A stretch of DNA of 64,000 nucleotides, taken from the NCBI RefSeq assembly GCF_000430025.1, contig NZ_KE387020.1, forward strand, positions 166,626 through 230,625, written 5' to 3'. The notes below the pieces were generated by a model. It was not told the origin of the DNA. It worked only from the letters and a program-made list of their open reading frames with translations, and searched no databases. Source of the stretch: Flavobacterium suncheonense GH29-5 = DSM 17707. Its GTDB lineage: Bacteria > Bacteroidota > Bacteroidia > Flavobacteriales > Flavobacteriaceae. This document shows positions 15,922-24,095 of this stretch, piece after piece. Both the position numbers and the translations under genes were made by a program. Numbering within the stretch: position 1 is the first letter of the stretch; each line of letters opens with the position of its first letter.

Positions 15922-17223
15922 TTAGTATTTCAGCCATTTGAACAACTCTTTCCAGGTTGGTTTTTTGCCGTACATTAAAATTCCGACGCGGTAAATTTTA
16001 GAGGCAAACCACACAATTCCCAGAAAACTTCCAAACAAAATCGCGATGGAAAGCGCAATCTGCCACCAAGGCACCCCGAACGGAATACGCATCAGCATTA
16101 CGATGGGCGACGTTAGCGGAATCATGGAAAATATGGTCGCCACGGTTCCGTGCGGATCGTTCATCACCGTAAAGAATCCTACGTAAACACCCAACATCAA
16201 AGGCATGATAATCGGTAACAGGAATTGTTGGGAATCGGTTTCGGAATCTACAGCGGCTCCGATGGCGGCGTAAAGGGAACTGTACAAAAAGTAACCTCCG
16301 ATGAAATACAAAATAAAAAACAGGAAAAGGGTTATCGTTGGAATTTCATTCAGATACAGCTGAATTTTTCCCAGCAGTCCGGTAGCCATTTCCATTTGTT
16401 CCGGTTGCATTTGTGCTGTTGTCGTGCTAAGGTCGGCCTGACTTGCTCCGAAAAGGGTAAGCACAAACATCAGCCCTAAGCCCAACAGAATCCAGACGAT
16501 GAATTGCAGAATTCCGGCCAAAGAAGTTCCGATGATTTTCCCCATCATCAACTGGAACGGCTTTACCGAGGAAATGATGATTTCGATAATGCGGTTCGTT
16601 TTTTCTTCGATGACGCTTCGCATCACCATGTTGCCGTAAATGATGATAAACATCATAATCAGGTAACCGAACAGAAACCCGATGCCGATTTTAATTTCGT
16701 TCAGGTATTTCAGTCCTTCTTCTCCCGAAAATTTAGAAACGCGAACATCTGATTTTACTTTCGCTTTCTCGATTTTATCGGAATCAAAACCCAGTTCCTG
16801 CAAATTGTTTTTGCTAAGCTTGGCATTGATTACCGCTTCGATTTCCATCAGGAATTCCATGCGCGGACTGTCATCGGAAATGTATTCGGTTTTGGTGGCT
16901 AATTCTTGTATATCTGCCACTTTGGGAACATAAATCATGCCTTCGTAGCTGTTGCTGGCCGTGTCTTTGGCGGTTTTGAAAGGCATGGAAGACAAATCCA
17001 CATACACGATTTCCTGTGAATTTTTAAAATCGTTTTTGAAGATTCCGGCTTCGTCGTAAATAGCGATTTTTTTCACTTCGCCTTCGTTAGCCTTTGAAAG
17101 ATAAGCAATTAAAGCGGTCATGGCCACAATTAACAACGGTCCTAAAAAAGTCATGACAATGAAGGACTTGTTGCGGACCTTGGAAATGAATTCTCTTTTT
17201 ATGATTAGTGGTAATACTGACAT
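15922..17223 (-). CDS. ABC-2 type transporter permease (NatB-like)
   Basis: 433 residues. One N-terminal membrane segment (FIVMTFLGPLLIVAMTALIAYL), a large extracytoplasmic domain of about 150 residues, then five or six membrane segments; this is the NatB/ABC-2 permease layout. The segment VMRSVIEEKTNRIIEIIISSVKPFQLMMGKIIG is characteristic of the family. It pairs with the ATPase gene just upstream (17306-18229) to form an exporter, of sodium, drugs or another substrate that cannot be read from sequence. Confidence 0.9.
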   Translation of the reverse strand: MSVLPLIIKREFISKVRNKSFIVMTFLGPLLIVAMTALIAYLSKANEGEVKKIAIYDEAGIFKNDFKNSQEIVYVDLSSMPFKTAKDTASNSYEGMIYVPKVADIQELATKTEYISDDSPRMEFLMEIEAVINAKLSKNNLQELGFDSDKIEKAKVKSDVRVSKFSGEEGLKYLNEIKIGIGFLFGYLIMMFIIIYGNMVMRSVIEEKTNRIIEIIISSVKPFQLMMGKIIGTSLAGILQFIVWILLGLGLMFVLTLFGASQADLSTTTAQMQPEQMEMATGLLGKIQLYLNEIPTITLFLFFILYFIGGYFLYSSLYAAIGAAVDSETDSQQFLLPIIMPLMLGVYVGFFTVMNDPHGTVATIFSMIPLTSPIVMLMRIPFGVPWWQIALSIAILFGSFLGIVWFASKIYRVGILMYGKKPTWKELFKWLKY

Positions 17224-17235
17224 TTTGGATAGTTT

Positions 17236-17271
17236 GATTGTTCGATTATTAGATTGTTCGATTATTAGATT
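17236..17271. repeat. 16-bp tandem repeat between ABC ATPase and permease genes
   Basis: GATTGTTCGATTATTA occurs twice in a row plus a partial third copy (GATT). It lies in the 82-bp gap between the ATPase stop and the permease start. Similar TTATTCGAATT-like low-complexity runs are found in other spacers of this window. Confidence 0.85.
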
Positions 17272-17305
17272 TTCTTTAAAATTCTAACCTCTAAAATCTG
17301 AATTA

Positions 17306-18229
17306 CTATTTGTTCGTAACGGTTTTGATAAAGATGTCGTTGATGCTCGGGATTTTTTCCACGAAATGGGTTACCTGGCCGTTTTGGGTTAGAATATGCA
17401 GCAACTCATTGGGCGCGGAACCGTTTAGCTGTACTTCAATTTTCAATTCGTCGTTCAGGGATTTGAAATCGGTTTGCTGCAATTGGAATTTTTGCGTTAA
17501 ATCATACATCAGGCGTTCCACATTACTTGACAGGATACCCACTTCGTAAGCATTGGTACGGTGTTCTTTTTTCACGTCGATTAACTTCCCTTCGATTAAC
17601 TTGTTGGATTTGTGGATTAAGGCGATGTGGTCGCACATTTCTTCCACACTTTCCATACGGTGGGTGGAAAAAATTACTGACGTTCCTTTTTTGTTGAGTT
17701 CGATGATTTCGTCTTTAATTAGGTTCGCATTTACTGGGTCAAATCCGGAAAACGGCTCGTCTAAAATCAACAATTTGGGTTGATGCAAAACAGTAACAAT
17801 GAACTGTACTTTCTGCGCCATTCCTTTTGACAATTCCTGAATTTTTTTGTTCCACCAGCTTTCGATTTCGAATTTTTCGAACCAGTATTTTAGCTGTTTT
17901 TTGGCATCCGCTTCGGATATTCCCTTTAATTGGGCCAGGTACATACACTGTTCGCCTACTTTCATGGTTTTGTACAAACCACGTTCTTCCGGCATGTACC
18001 CGATATACTGCACGTGTTTTGGAGCTAATTTTTCACCGTCCAGAATCACTTCGCCACCATCGGGCATGGTAATCTGGTTGATGATTCGGATTAAAGAGGT
18101 TTTCCCGGCTCCGTTAGGACCAAGAAGCCCGTAAATACTACCTTTAGGAACACTTAACGAAACGCTGTTGAGCGCGGTATAGTCGCCGTATTGTTTAACT
18201 ACATTATGTACTTCAAGTATTGAATTCAT
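17306..18229 (-). CDS. ABC transporter ATP-binding protein (NatA-like)
   Basis: 307 residues: Walker A GLLGPNGAGKTSLIR, Q-loop around YMPEERGLYKTMKV, signature LSKGMAQKVQF, Walker B LLILDEPFSGFDPV and switch His in STHRMESVEEM. The YMPEERGLY and SKGMxQKVQ features are typical of ATPases paired with NatB-like permeases. The C-terminal 90 residues after the ATPase core are a small accessory domain also seen in this group. It is the first gene of a two-gene exporter operon. Confidence 0.93.
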   Translation of the reverse strand: MNSILEVHNVVKQYGDYTALNSVSLSVPKGSIYGLLGPNGAGKTSLIRIINQITMPDGGEVILDGEKLAPKHVQYIGYMPEERGLYKTMKVGEQCMYLAQLKGISEADAKKQLKYWFEKFEIESWWNKKIQELSKGMAQKVQFIVTVLHQPKLLILDEPFSGFDPVNANLIKDEIIELNKKGTSVIFSTHRMESVEEMCDHIALIHKSNKLIEGKLIDVKKEHRTNAYEVGILSSNVERLMYDLTQKFQLQQTDFKSLNDELKIEVQLNGSAPNELLHILTQNGQVTHFVEKIPSINDIFIKTVTNK

Positions 18230-18290
18230 GAATTGCTATTGTTTTTGTAAAAGTAACGATTAGATGCCAATTGGAAGGATTTGTTACACA

Positions 18291-18325
18291 AAAAAACCCA
18301 TTATCGGGCAGACAATGGGTTTTTT
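18291..18325. terminator. Terminator downstream of dnaJ
   Basis: Stem AACCCATT/AATGGGTT with flanking A and T runs (18291-18302, 18314-18325) lies 15 bp after the dnaJ stop on the minus strand and before the start of the divergently placed upstream region of the ABC operon. Confidence 0.85.
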
Positions 18326-18340
18326 CAGGATATAAAAAAA

Positions 18341-19462
18341 TTATGAAAACATGTCTTTCACTTTTTCAAAGAAAGACTTATCGGTTTTTTCGGGTTTCGG
18401 AACGAAATTAGGATCTTCCAGCATTTTCTCGAAGAACTGTTTTTGCTCTTTGTTTAAGGTTTTCGGGGTCCAAACGTTGATGTGAACCAGTAAATCTCCG
18501 CTGCCGTAGCTGTTCAGACTCGGAATTCCTTTGCCTTTTAAACGCAGGATTTTTCCGGACTGAATGCCTTCTTCCAGCTTGATACGCACTTTACCGCTTA
18601 CCGTTTCAATTTCTTTGGAAGTTCCTAATGCCGCTTCCGCAAAACTGATGTACAAATCGTAATGCAGGTTTTCGCCTTCGCGTTTTAAGGTTTCGTGTTC
18701 TACCTCTTCGATTACCACAATCAGATCGCCCGGAATTCCGTTGGCACCCGGCGCATCGTTTCCTTTTCCGGATACTTTTAACTGCATGCCGTCTACTACT
18801 CCGGCCGGGATTTTGATGGATACGGTTTCGTCTTCCAGTATCATTCCGTGCGCATCGGCTCCGGCAGGTTTACTGTCGATGATTTGACCGGTACCGCCAC
18901 AAGTGTTACACGGCGTCGAGGTTTGCATTCTTCCCAAAATGGTATTGGTTACCCGCATCACCTGACCCGATCCGTGACAGGTAGGACAGGTTTTGTAACT
19001 AACGCCTTTGGCCTGTACTTTACGTTTTACTTTTACTTTTTTCTCTACGCCGTTGGCAATTTCTTCCAACGTAAGTTTTACTTTGATACGAAGGTTGCTG
19101 CCTTTCATTCTGCGCTGACCGCCACCGCCGCCAAAACCTCCGAATCCGCCGCCAAAAGCACTTCCGAAGATGTCCCCGAACTGACTGAAAATGTCGTCCA
19201 TGTTCATGTGGTGACCGCCGCCGAAACCTCCGGCTCCGTCGAAAGCAGCATGACCGTATTGGTCGTAACGTGCTTTTTTGTCTGCATCGCCCAAAATCTC
19301 GTATGCTTCGGCTGCTTCCTTGAACTTGTCTTCGGCAGCCTTATCCCCCGGATTTTTATCGGGATGGAATTCAAGGGCTTTTTTACGGTAGGCTTTTTTA
19401 ATCTGCTCCGGTGTTGCGTTTCGGTCTACTCCTAATACTTCGTATAAATCTCTTTTCTTCAT
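18341..19462 (-). CDS. dnaJ: Chaperone DnaJ
   Basis: 373 residues. The J domain contains HPDKNPGDK at about 33-41, followed by a Gly/Phe-rich linker, a zinc domain, and the two C-terminal beta domains. The zinc domain has only two CxxCxGxG modules ([16 protein letters not shown]) rather than the four of E. coli DnaJ, so one zinc site instead of two is expected; I recall this reduced form as normal in Flavobacteria. DnaJ delivers clients to DnaK and stimulates its ATPase. It lies 21 bp downstream of grpE in one operon. Confidence 0.96.
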   Translation of the reverse strand: MKKRDLYEVLGVDRNATPEQIKKAYRKKALEFHPDKNPGDKAAEDKFKEAAEAYEILGDADKKARYDQYGHAAFDGAGGFGGGHHMNMDDIFSQFGDIFGSAFGGGFGGFGGGGGQRRMKGSNLRIKVKLTLEEIANGVEKKVKVKRKVQAKGVSYKTCPTCHGSGQVMRVTNTILGRMQTSTPCNTCGGTGQIIDSKPAGADAHGMILEDETVSIKIPAGVVDGMQLKVSGKGNDAPGANGIPGDLIVVIEEVEHETLKREGENLHYDLYISFAEAALGTSKEIETVSGKVRIKLEEGIQSGKILRLKGKGIPSLNSYGSGDLLVHINVWTPKTLNKEQKQFFEKMLEDPNFVPKPEKTDKSFFEKVKDMFS

Positions 19463-19483
19463 GAGTTCATTCTGTTTGGGAAC

Positions 19484-20044
19484 TTACGCTCCGATAACCA
19501 CTTTTGGGAAACGAATAATTTTGTCGCCCAATTTATAACCTTTTTCCACTACATCAACCACTTTGCCTTTCATGTCGTCTCCGGCAGGGATTTGGGTAAT
19601 GGCTTCGGCAAAATCGGCGTTGAATTCGTCTCCGGCTTTTACCGTCACTTCTTCCAGTCCTTTGGCGGTTAGGGTTGATTTCAATTTGTCGTAAATCAGT
19701 TCCACGCCTTTCACCAAAGCTTCGTCTTCTGATTTTGAAATTTGAGCTAAGGCCCTGTCAAAATCGTCCATTACCGGCAACATCGCCTGAAGGACTTCCT
19801 GTCCGGCAGTTTTGAACAATTCGATGCGCTCTTTGGCGGTTCTTTTCTTGAAATTTTCGAATTCCGCAAACAAACGTAAAAACTTGTCTTTTTCTTTGGC
19901 CAAATCTTCCTGCAACTGTTCTTCTGCTGTTAATTCCGGATTGGTAATCTCCTGATTTTCTGAAACATTTTCTCCTTGTAATTGATCTTTCTCGATGTTT
20001 TCAGTACTTTCCTGGCTCATATTTCTGAATATTTTTTTAAACAT
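19484..20044 (-). CDS. grpE: Nucleotide exchange factor GrpE
   Basis: 186 residues: an acidic, low-complexity N-terminus, a long coiled coil (EEQLQEDLAKEKDKFLRLFAEFENFKKR) and the C-terminal beta domain ending GYKLGDKIIRFPKVVIG. It releases ADP from DnaK. ATG at 20044 (MFKKIFRNMSQES) is preferred because homologues I remember have a short basic extension, but the ATG at 20020 (MSQES) is possible. It is transcribed with dnaJ from a promoter at 20071-20102. Confidence 0.95.
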   Translation of the reverse strand: MFKKIFRNMSQESTENIEKDQLQGENVSENQEITNPELTAEEQLQEDLAKEKDKFLRLFAEFENFKKRTAKERIELFKTAGQEVLQAMLPVMDDFDRALAQISKSEDEALVKGVELIYDKLKSTLTAKGLEEVTVKAGDEFNADFAEAITQIPAGDDMKGKVVDVVEKGYKLGDKIIRFPKVVIGA

Positions 20045-20070
20045 TAGCTATTTCTCGTTAGTTGAGATTG

Positions 20071-20102
20071 CAAAAGTATTGCCAAAGGTTTAAAAATGCC
20101 AA
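20071..20102 (-). promoter_or_regulatory. Promoter of grpE-dnaJ (TTG-N21-TACTTTTG)
   Basis: Minus-strand TTG (20100-20102) and TACTTTTG (20071-20078) fit the Bacteroidota consensus and lie 27 bp before the grpE start. No CIRCE inverted repeat is visible here. Confidence 0.65.
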
Positions 20103-20195
20103 TTTGTCACTATTATTTTTTACGGAACGGCAATTTTGTTCGTGAATCTTCGTTAACTTTAATATAATTTTAAGAAGTTTTCGTTTACATTTAAA

Positions 20196-20203
20196 TAGAT
20201 TTG
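20196..20203 (+). promoter_or_regulatory. -7 box for the YceI lipoprotein gene
   Basis: TAGATTTG fits TAnnTTTG and lies 24 bp before the ATG of the YceI-family gene. A -33 TTG is not evident. Confidence 0.45.
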
Positions 20204-20227
20204 TGTTATACCTAAAACCATTTCATT

Positions 20228-20899
20228 ATGAAAAAAATCGTTTTTAGTTTGCTTATTGTTTCCTCTGCATTTTTAACTTCCTGTAAAAAAGAAAAGGTTA
20301 CAGAAGATGCCGTAAACACTGCCACGGCAGATGTTGTAATGACTCCGGGAAATATTAAACTTAGTGCCGACACCCAACAATCTGTCATCCGTTGGACCGG
20401 CTCCAAACCAACAGGTAAACATAACGGAACCATCAGTATTAAAGAAGGTGATGTAACGGTGAAAGACGGACAAATTCTAACCGGAACTTTTGTTTTAGAT
20501 ATGAATTCCATTACCGTAACCGATTTAAAACCGGAAGACGGAAAAGAAGACTTAGAAGCGCATTTAAAAGGAACCAGCGCTAAAAACGGTGCAGATGATT
20601 TCTTCAACGTAAAAAAATATCCTACCGGAAAATTCGTGATTACCAAAGTGGCGGATGAAAACGGTAAAACGGTTGTTTACGGAAACCTGACCCTGAAAAA
20701 TGTAACCAAAGCGGTAAACTTCCCGGCAACTGTGGTAGCTTCCGACACTTTGGTAACCATCGACAGTGAACCGCTGGTGATTAACAGAACATACTGGAAC
20801 ATTAATTATGGTTCAAAATCGGTTTTCAAAAATTTGGCCGACAAATTTATAAACGACGAAGTGGAAATTAAAGTAAACGTTAAAGCAACTTCCAACTAA
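20228..20899 (+). CDS. YceI-family lipoprotein
   Basis: 223 residues with the lipobox LTSC (about residues 16-19). The YceI lipocalin-like barrel is recognisable from VIRWTGSKPTGKHNGTISIKEG, DLEAHLKGTSAKNGADDFFNVKKYPTGKF and FPATVVASDTLVTI. Members bind isoprenoid-like lipids in an internal cavity and are periplasmic or membrane-anchored. It is monocistronic and ends at a bidirectional terminator. Confidence 0.9.
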   Translation: MKKIVFSLLIVSSAFLTSCKKEKVTEDAVNTATADVVMTPGNIKLSADTQQSVIRWTGSKPTGKHNGTISIKEGDVTVKDGQILTGTFVLDMNSITVTDLKPEDGKEDLEAHLKGTSAKNGADDFFNVKKYPTGKFVITKVADENGKTVVYGNLTLKNVTKAVNFPATVVASDTLVTIDSEPLVINRTYWNINYGSKSVFKNLADKFINDEVEIKVNVKATSN

Positions 20900-20927
20900 T
20901 TATTAATTCATCTTACGATTATAGTTT

Positions 20928-20955
20928 AAAAAGCACCGGATTTCGGTGCTTTTTT
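20928..20955. terminator. Terminator between YceI and epimerase genes
   Basis: Stem AAAAGCACCG/CGGTGCTTTT with T-run lies after the YceI stop; the T-run reaches the stop codon of the convergent epimerase gene at 20955. Confidence 0.88.
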
Positions 20956-21860
20956 TATGTCAGTAAGCTGTCAAGCGCTTTGTCTACGATTTTATATTTA
21001 AACTGGAAGCCGTTATCCAATGCTTTTTGGGCGCTTACATTCTGGCTTTCAAACAGTAAAATATGCATTTCTCCTAACAGTAATTTCATTAAAAACTTAG
21101 GCACATTGGGCAGAATAATGTCTTTATCTAAGGTTCTTCCTATGGCTTCCACCAATTCGGCATTGGTTACCGGGTGGGGCGCCACGGCATTATAAACCCC
21201 GTTCCAGTGATGCTGTACGGCATATAAAAACATATTGGCCAAATCGTGAAGATGAATCCAGGACTGCATTTGTTTGCCCGTTCCGAAAGCGGCTCCCATT
21301 CCGGATTTTATGGGTTTTACCATTTGCGGCAGCGCTCCGCCGTTATTGGCCAGTACCAAACCTATACGGAGTTTGCAGACCAATATGTTCAGTCGGTTGA
21401 ATTTTTCCACGGATTCTTCCCACCGCTCCGTTACGGTACCCAGAAAAGTCGGGCTTATTTCGGCAGTATTTTCCGAATACAGTTTTTCATAACTGCTGGG
21501 ATAAACACCAATGGCGGAAGCCGAAACAATTTGTTTTACTTCGTTGGGATTGTTTTTTAAGGCTTTGTAAAGTAAATCGGAAGTAAGAATCCTGCTTTCG
21601 ATGATTTCCTGTTTATAGGAACTCGTCCAGCGCTTGGCTATATTAGCACCGGCCAGATGAATGATGGCATCAACGCCTAAAAGGCAGTTTTCATCAATAA
21701 TTCCTTTTTGAGGATCCCAGAAAAAACCCTGATAGTGTGGCTCTCCTTCGATTTTCTTTTTAGAGGTGGTAAGATAATGAATCGAAATCCCGTTTTGCAG
21801 CAGCAACGAAACCAGCTCTTTCCCTATCAACCCGGTTGCTCCTGTTATCAAAATCTTCAT
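20955..21860 (-). CDS. TIGR01777-type epimerase (YfcH-like, SDR superfamily)
   Basis: 301 residues. The extended SDR NAD(P)-binding motif GATGLIGKELV is at about 7-17, then GVDAIIHLAGANIAKRWT, SASAIGVYP and RIGLVLANNGGALPQMVKP, all typical of the YfcH/TIGR01777 family. These proteins have an N-terminal Rossmann fold and a DUF1731-type C-terminus; their substrate is unknown. The protein is probably cytosolic. It lies upstream of a DUF4442 gene on the same strand. Confidence 0.9.
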   Translation of the reverse strand: MKILITGATGLIGKELVSLLLQNGISIHYLTTSKKKIEGEPHYQGFFWDPQKGIIDENCLLGVDAIIHLAGANIAKRWTSSYKQEIIESRILTSDLLYKALKNNPNEVKQIVSASAIGVYPSSYEKLYSENTAEISPTFLGTVTERWEESVEKFNRLNILVCKLRIGLVLANNGGALPQMVKPIKSGMGAAFGTGKQMQSWIHLHDLANMFLYAVQHHWNGVYNAVAPHPVTNAELVEAIGRTLDKDIILPNVPKFLMKLLLGEMHILLFESQNVSAQKALDNGFQFKYKIVDKALDSLLT

Positions 21861-21940
21861 ATTCAGCTTTTTATTACAAATTTAAAGGCTGAAGGATAAA
21901 AAATAATGTTAATTAAGTAAGGTTTAACTTTTATACGGAA

Positions 21941-22393
21941 TTACTTTACTTTAATGCTCCATTCGAAGTCCATTTCGGAAACCTGATCGCCTTTTTCGTC
22001 GGTTCCTACGGATGTCATCCAGAACGTTTGACCTTCTCCGGTAGTCACGGCACGCTGAATGGCTTCTTCCAGCAAATGACCGTCTTTACATATAAAGGTA
22101 ATACGGCCTCTCGCTTTTTTGGTGAAGTTCCCTTTGTTATTAGCCACCAGCATCGAAATGTTTTTACCGCTTTTTTTAATCTGATACATCACTAAAGCAC
22201 CCGTAGTAAGTTCTGCCGCCATCGCCTGTACCGCAAAATACATCGAATTAAACGGGTTTTGGTTAATCCAGCGGTGTTTTACGGAAACGGTACATTGTTC
22301 TGTAGAAATCTGTTTTACGCGCACTCCGCACCAAAATGCCGAGGGCAATTTAAAAAACAAAAAAGTGTTCAATTTTGACGGGGTAAACTCCAT
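21941..22393 (-). CDS. DUF4442 (hotdog-fold) protein
   Basis: 150 residues from the ATG at 22393. The layout FFKLPSAFWCGVRVKQISTEQCTVSVKHRWINQNPFNSMYFAVQAMAAELTTG matches DUF4442 proteins, which have the hotdog fold of acyl-CoA thioesterases. The HRWxNxNPFxSMYFA stretch is the conserved core. Substrate is not known. The upstream 177 bp hold the first copy of a duplicated promoter block that serves the opposite strand. Confidence 0.85.
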   Translation of the reverse strand: MEFTPSKLNTFLFFKLPSAFWCGVRVKQISTEQCTVSVKHRWINQNPFNSMYFAVQAMAAELTTGALVMYQIKKSGKNISMLVANNKGNFTKKARGRITFICKDGHLLEEAIQRAVTTGEGQTFWMTSVGTDEKGDQVSEMDFEWSIKVK

Positions 22394-22450
22394 AATGCTA
22401 TATTTTAGGCTAATGTACAAAAAATTACTATGCGCTCATACAAAAATGAA

Positions 22451-22550
22451 ATTGTTAAAAATATGTTAATTATCAGTACTTTGCTTTGCAAGGTATCTTC
22501 TTTTAGCTTTATCTTTGTATAAGAAATTAATAGATAATCAATAGTATTAT
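22451..22550 (+). repeat. 100-bp duplicated promoter region, copy 1
   Basis: This 100-bp block matches 23049-23148 with nine mismatches and no gap. It contains the -7 box TATCTTTG (22510-22517), followed by a transcribed part ending ATCAATAGTATTAT. It drives the secreted protein gene at 22571, starting 21 bp later. An upstream AGTACTTTG-N5-CAAGGTATC phrase is preserved in both copies and is a candidate regulator site. Confidence 0.9.
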
Positions 22551-22570
22551 AAAAATAAACATCAATCATC

Positions 22571-23032
22571 ATGAAAACAGCAGTCATTTTTTTAGGAATC
22601 GCTTTGGCAACATTTACCAATGTAACTTTAGCCGCAGATTTTGAACAATCTTTTGAAGAAGACAATCGCCATCCGCAGGAGAATTTCCAAAAAAGTTCAA
22701 GTAATATCAGTGCAGGTTTTGAAACTTCTACTTTAAAAGATATCGATTTAATCAGCAGCATTTCAAATTTACCAACAGCTCCTGTTCATAAAAAAACCAT
22801 GGAGGAAATCATAGCCGAAGACAATCTGATTATCGAAAGCAATCTGACAACCGCTAAAAACACATTCGAAGACAATGCAATTGAACCGGTTGTCGATCTG
22901 AGCCCGATTTCTCCCGAAAAAACCATCGAACAAATCATCCTCGAAGACAGCCAGATAACTGAAAGTCCGGTGTTGAATACCAAGAACCTCATCCTTATCG
23001 GTACTTCAAAGGAAATCTTAAGTTTACAGTAA
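22571..23032 (+). CDS. Secreted hypothetical protein with internal repeat
   Basis: 153 residues with a signal peptide (MKTAVIFLGIALATFTNVTLA). The mature part is acidic and has an internal duplication: KTMEEIIAEDNLIIES (about residues 76-91) and KTIEQIILEDSQITES (about 117-132). No known domain is recognised. The gene is sandwiched between the two copies of the promoter block and upstream of the PadR/PspC operon, which suggests common control. Confidence 0.78.
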   Translation: MKTAVIFLGIALATFTNVTLAADFEQSFEEDNRHPQENFQKSSSNISAGFETSTLKDIDLISSISNLPTAPVHKKTMEEIIAEDNLIIESNLTTAKNTFEDNAIEPVVDLSPISPEKTIEQIILEDSQITESPVLNTKNLILIGTSKEILSLQ

Positions 23033-23048
23033 GTTTCGGAATTCAGAT

Positions 23049-23148
23049 ATTGTTAAAAAAATGTTAATTATAAGTACTTTGCATTACAAGGTATCATCTT
23101 TTAACCTTATCTTTGTATAAGAAATTAATAGTCAATCAATAGTATTAT
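23049..23148 (+). repeat. 100-bp duplicated promoter region, copy 2
   Basis: Second copy of the block at 22451-22550 (91 of 100 positions equal, offset 598 bp). It keeps TATCTTTG at 23108-23115 and the AGTACTTTG-N5-CAAGGTATC phrase. It should transcribe the DUF4870-PadR-PspC-M23-GIN unit. Confidence 0.9.
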
Positions 23149-23237
23149 TTCAAGAGTTTCAATCATCAATCAAATCATCAGCCTAAGCGCAGCCGAATTG
23201 TTTGGAGCGCGGCGGTAAAATCAAAAAACAAAAAACC

Positions 23238-23690
23238 ATGACAACCGCAACCGAAAAAAGCACAGCCACCGTTTTACATCTCAGCACGCTGTCACAGTAT
23301 TTCGTTCCGTTTGGCAATTACTTCTTCCCGATTTTAATCTGGGCATTCCGCAAAGACAAATCGGAATTTGTAGACTACACCGGAAAACAGGTTTTGAATT
23401 TCCAGCTTAGCATGTTGCTGTATTCCGTAATACTGGCAGCTATTGCCATCCCAATGTTACTTTACAGTGTTTTCAGCAACGTGACCTTTCAGGAGCTGGA
23501 AACTGGAAGTTTTGAACTGAAGCAGCTAACCGCCGGGAATTTAACCGGAATTGCAATGGTCGCTTTAACAGCCATTTTTCTGTTCTGTACTTTAAAAGTA
23601 ATCGAGTTCTTCTTAATTATTTATGCCGCAGTAAAAACAAGCAACGGAGAACAATACAAATATCCTTTGAGCATTTCATTTTTAAAATAA
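23238..23690 (+). CDS. DUF4870 family membrane protein
   Basis: 150 residues from the ATG at 23238. The pattern LSQYFVPFGNYFFPILIWAFRKDKSEFVDYTGKQVLNFQLS, followed by two or three membrane segments, is the DUF4870 (Tic20-like) signature. The family is often found beside PspC/PadR genes in Bacteroidota. It may be a small membrane sensor or channel-like protein; there is no evidence for either here. Confidence 0.88.
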   Translation: MTTATEKSTATVLHLSTLSQYFVPFGNYFFPILIWAFRKDKSEFVDYTGKQVLNFQLSMLLYSVILAAIAIPMLLYSVFSNVTFQELETGSFELKQLTAGNLTGIAMVALTAIFLFCTLKVIEFFLIIYAAVKTSNGEQYKYPLSISFLK

Positions 23691-23701
23691 AACGCACATC
23701 G

Positions 23702-23725
23702 TCAATCAATCAATCAATCAATCAA
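23702..23725. repeat. Six tandem copies of TCAA
   Basis: The tetranucleotide TCAA is repeated six times without error, 12 bp after the DUF4870 stop and 4 bp before a short leader frame ahead of padR. A change in copy number would shift the spacing of upstream elements without touching a protein. Confidence 0.95.
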
Positions 23726-23728
23726 AAA

Positions 23729-23764
23729 ATGAACAGTTTAATCCCAAAAAGCAAAATCCTATGA
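23729..23764 (+). CDS. Possible leader peptide overlapping padR start
   Basis: An 11-codon frame, ATG to TGA (MNSLIPKSKIL), whose stop TGA overlaps the ATG of padR in the arrangement ATGA. Such overlap often couples translation. It lacks a visible strong ribosome binding site, and may be chance; it directly follows the TCAA array. Confidence 0.3.
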   Translation: MNSLIPKSKIL

Positions 23765-24093
23765 ACATTGAGAACACCAAAGCTCAGATGCGTAAAGGAG
23801 TTTTAGAGTTCTGCATTCTGTCCGTCTTAAAAGAGAAAGACGCTTACACTTCAGAAATTCTGGACACCTTAAAAAACGCTAAATTATTAGTCGTGGAAGG
23901 TACGGTTTATCCTTTACTGACACGATTAAAAAACGACGGCCTACTTAGCTACCGCTGGGAAGAATCAACTTCGGGACCGCCCAGAAAATACTACGGTTTA
24001 ACCGAAGAAGGACATGAATTTTTAAAAGAATTAAATGGCACCTGGAACGAATTAGCCGGAGCCGTAAACACCATAACCCGCCAAAACCAATAG
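23761..24093 (+). CDS. PadR family transcriptional regulator
   Basis: 110 residues, the size of a PadR-s1 protein. MRKGVLEFCILSVLKEKDAYTSEILDTLKNAKLLVVEGTVYPLLTRLKNDGLLSYRWEESTSGPPRKYYGLTEEG is a textbook winged-helix PadR domain, with the wing at SGPPRKYY. It should repress by binding a palindromic operator, possibly in the duplicated promoter blocks upstream. It is followed after 2 bp by the PspC gene. Confidence 0.94.
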   Translation: MNIENTKAQMRKGVLEFCILSVLKEKDAYTSEILDTLKNAKLLVVEGTVYPLLTRLKNDGLLSYRWEESTSGPPRKYYGLTEEGHEFLKELNGTWNELAGAVNTITRQNQ

Positions 24094-24095
24094 TC

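Noticed and set aside
23202-23237. Longer start for the DUF4870 protein (MERGGKIKKQK)
   Set aside because: The TTG start and basic stretch are not typical of the family; ATG 23238 fits better.
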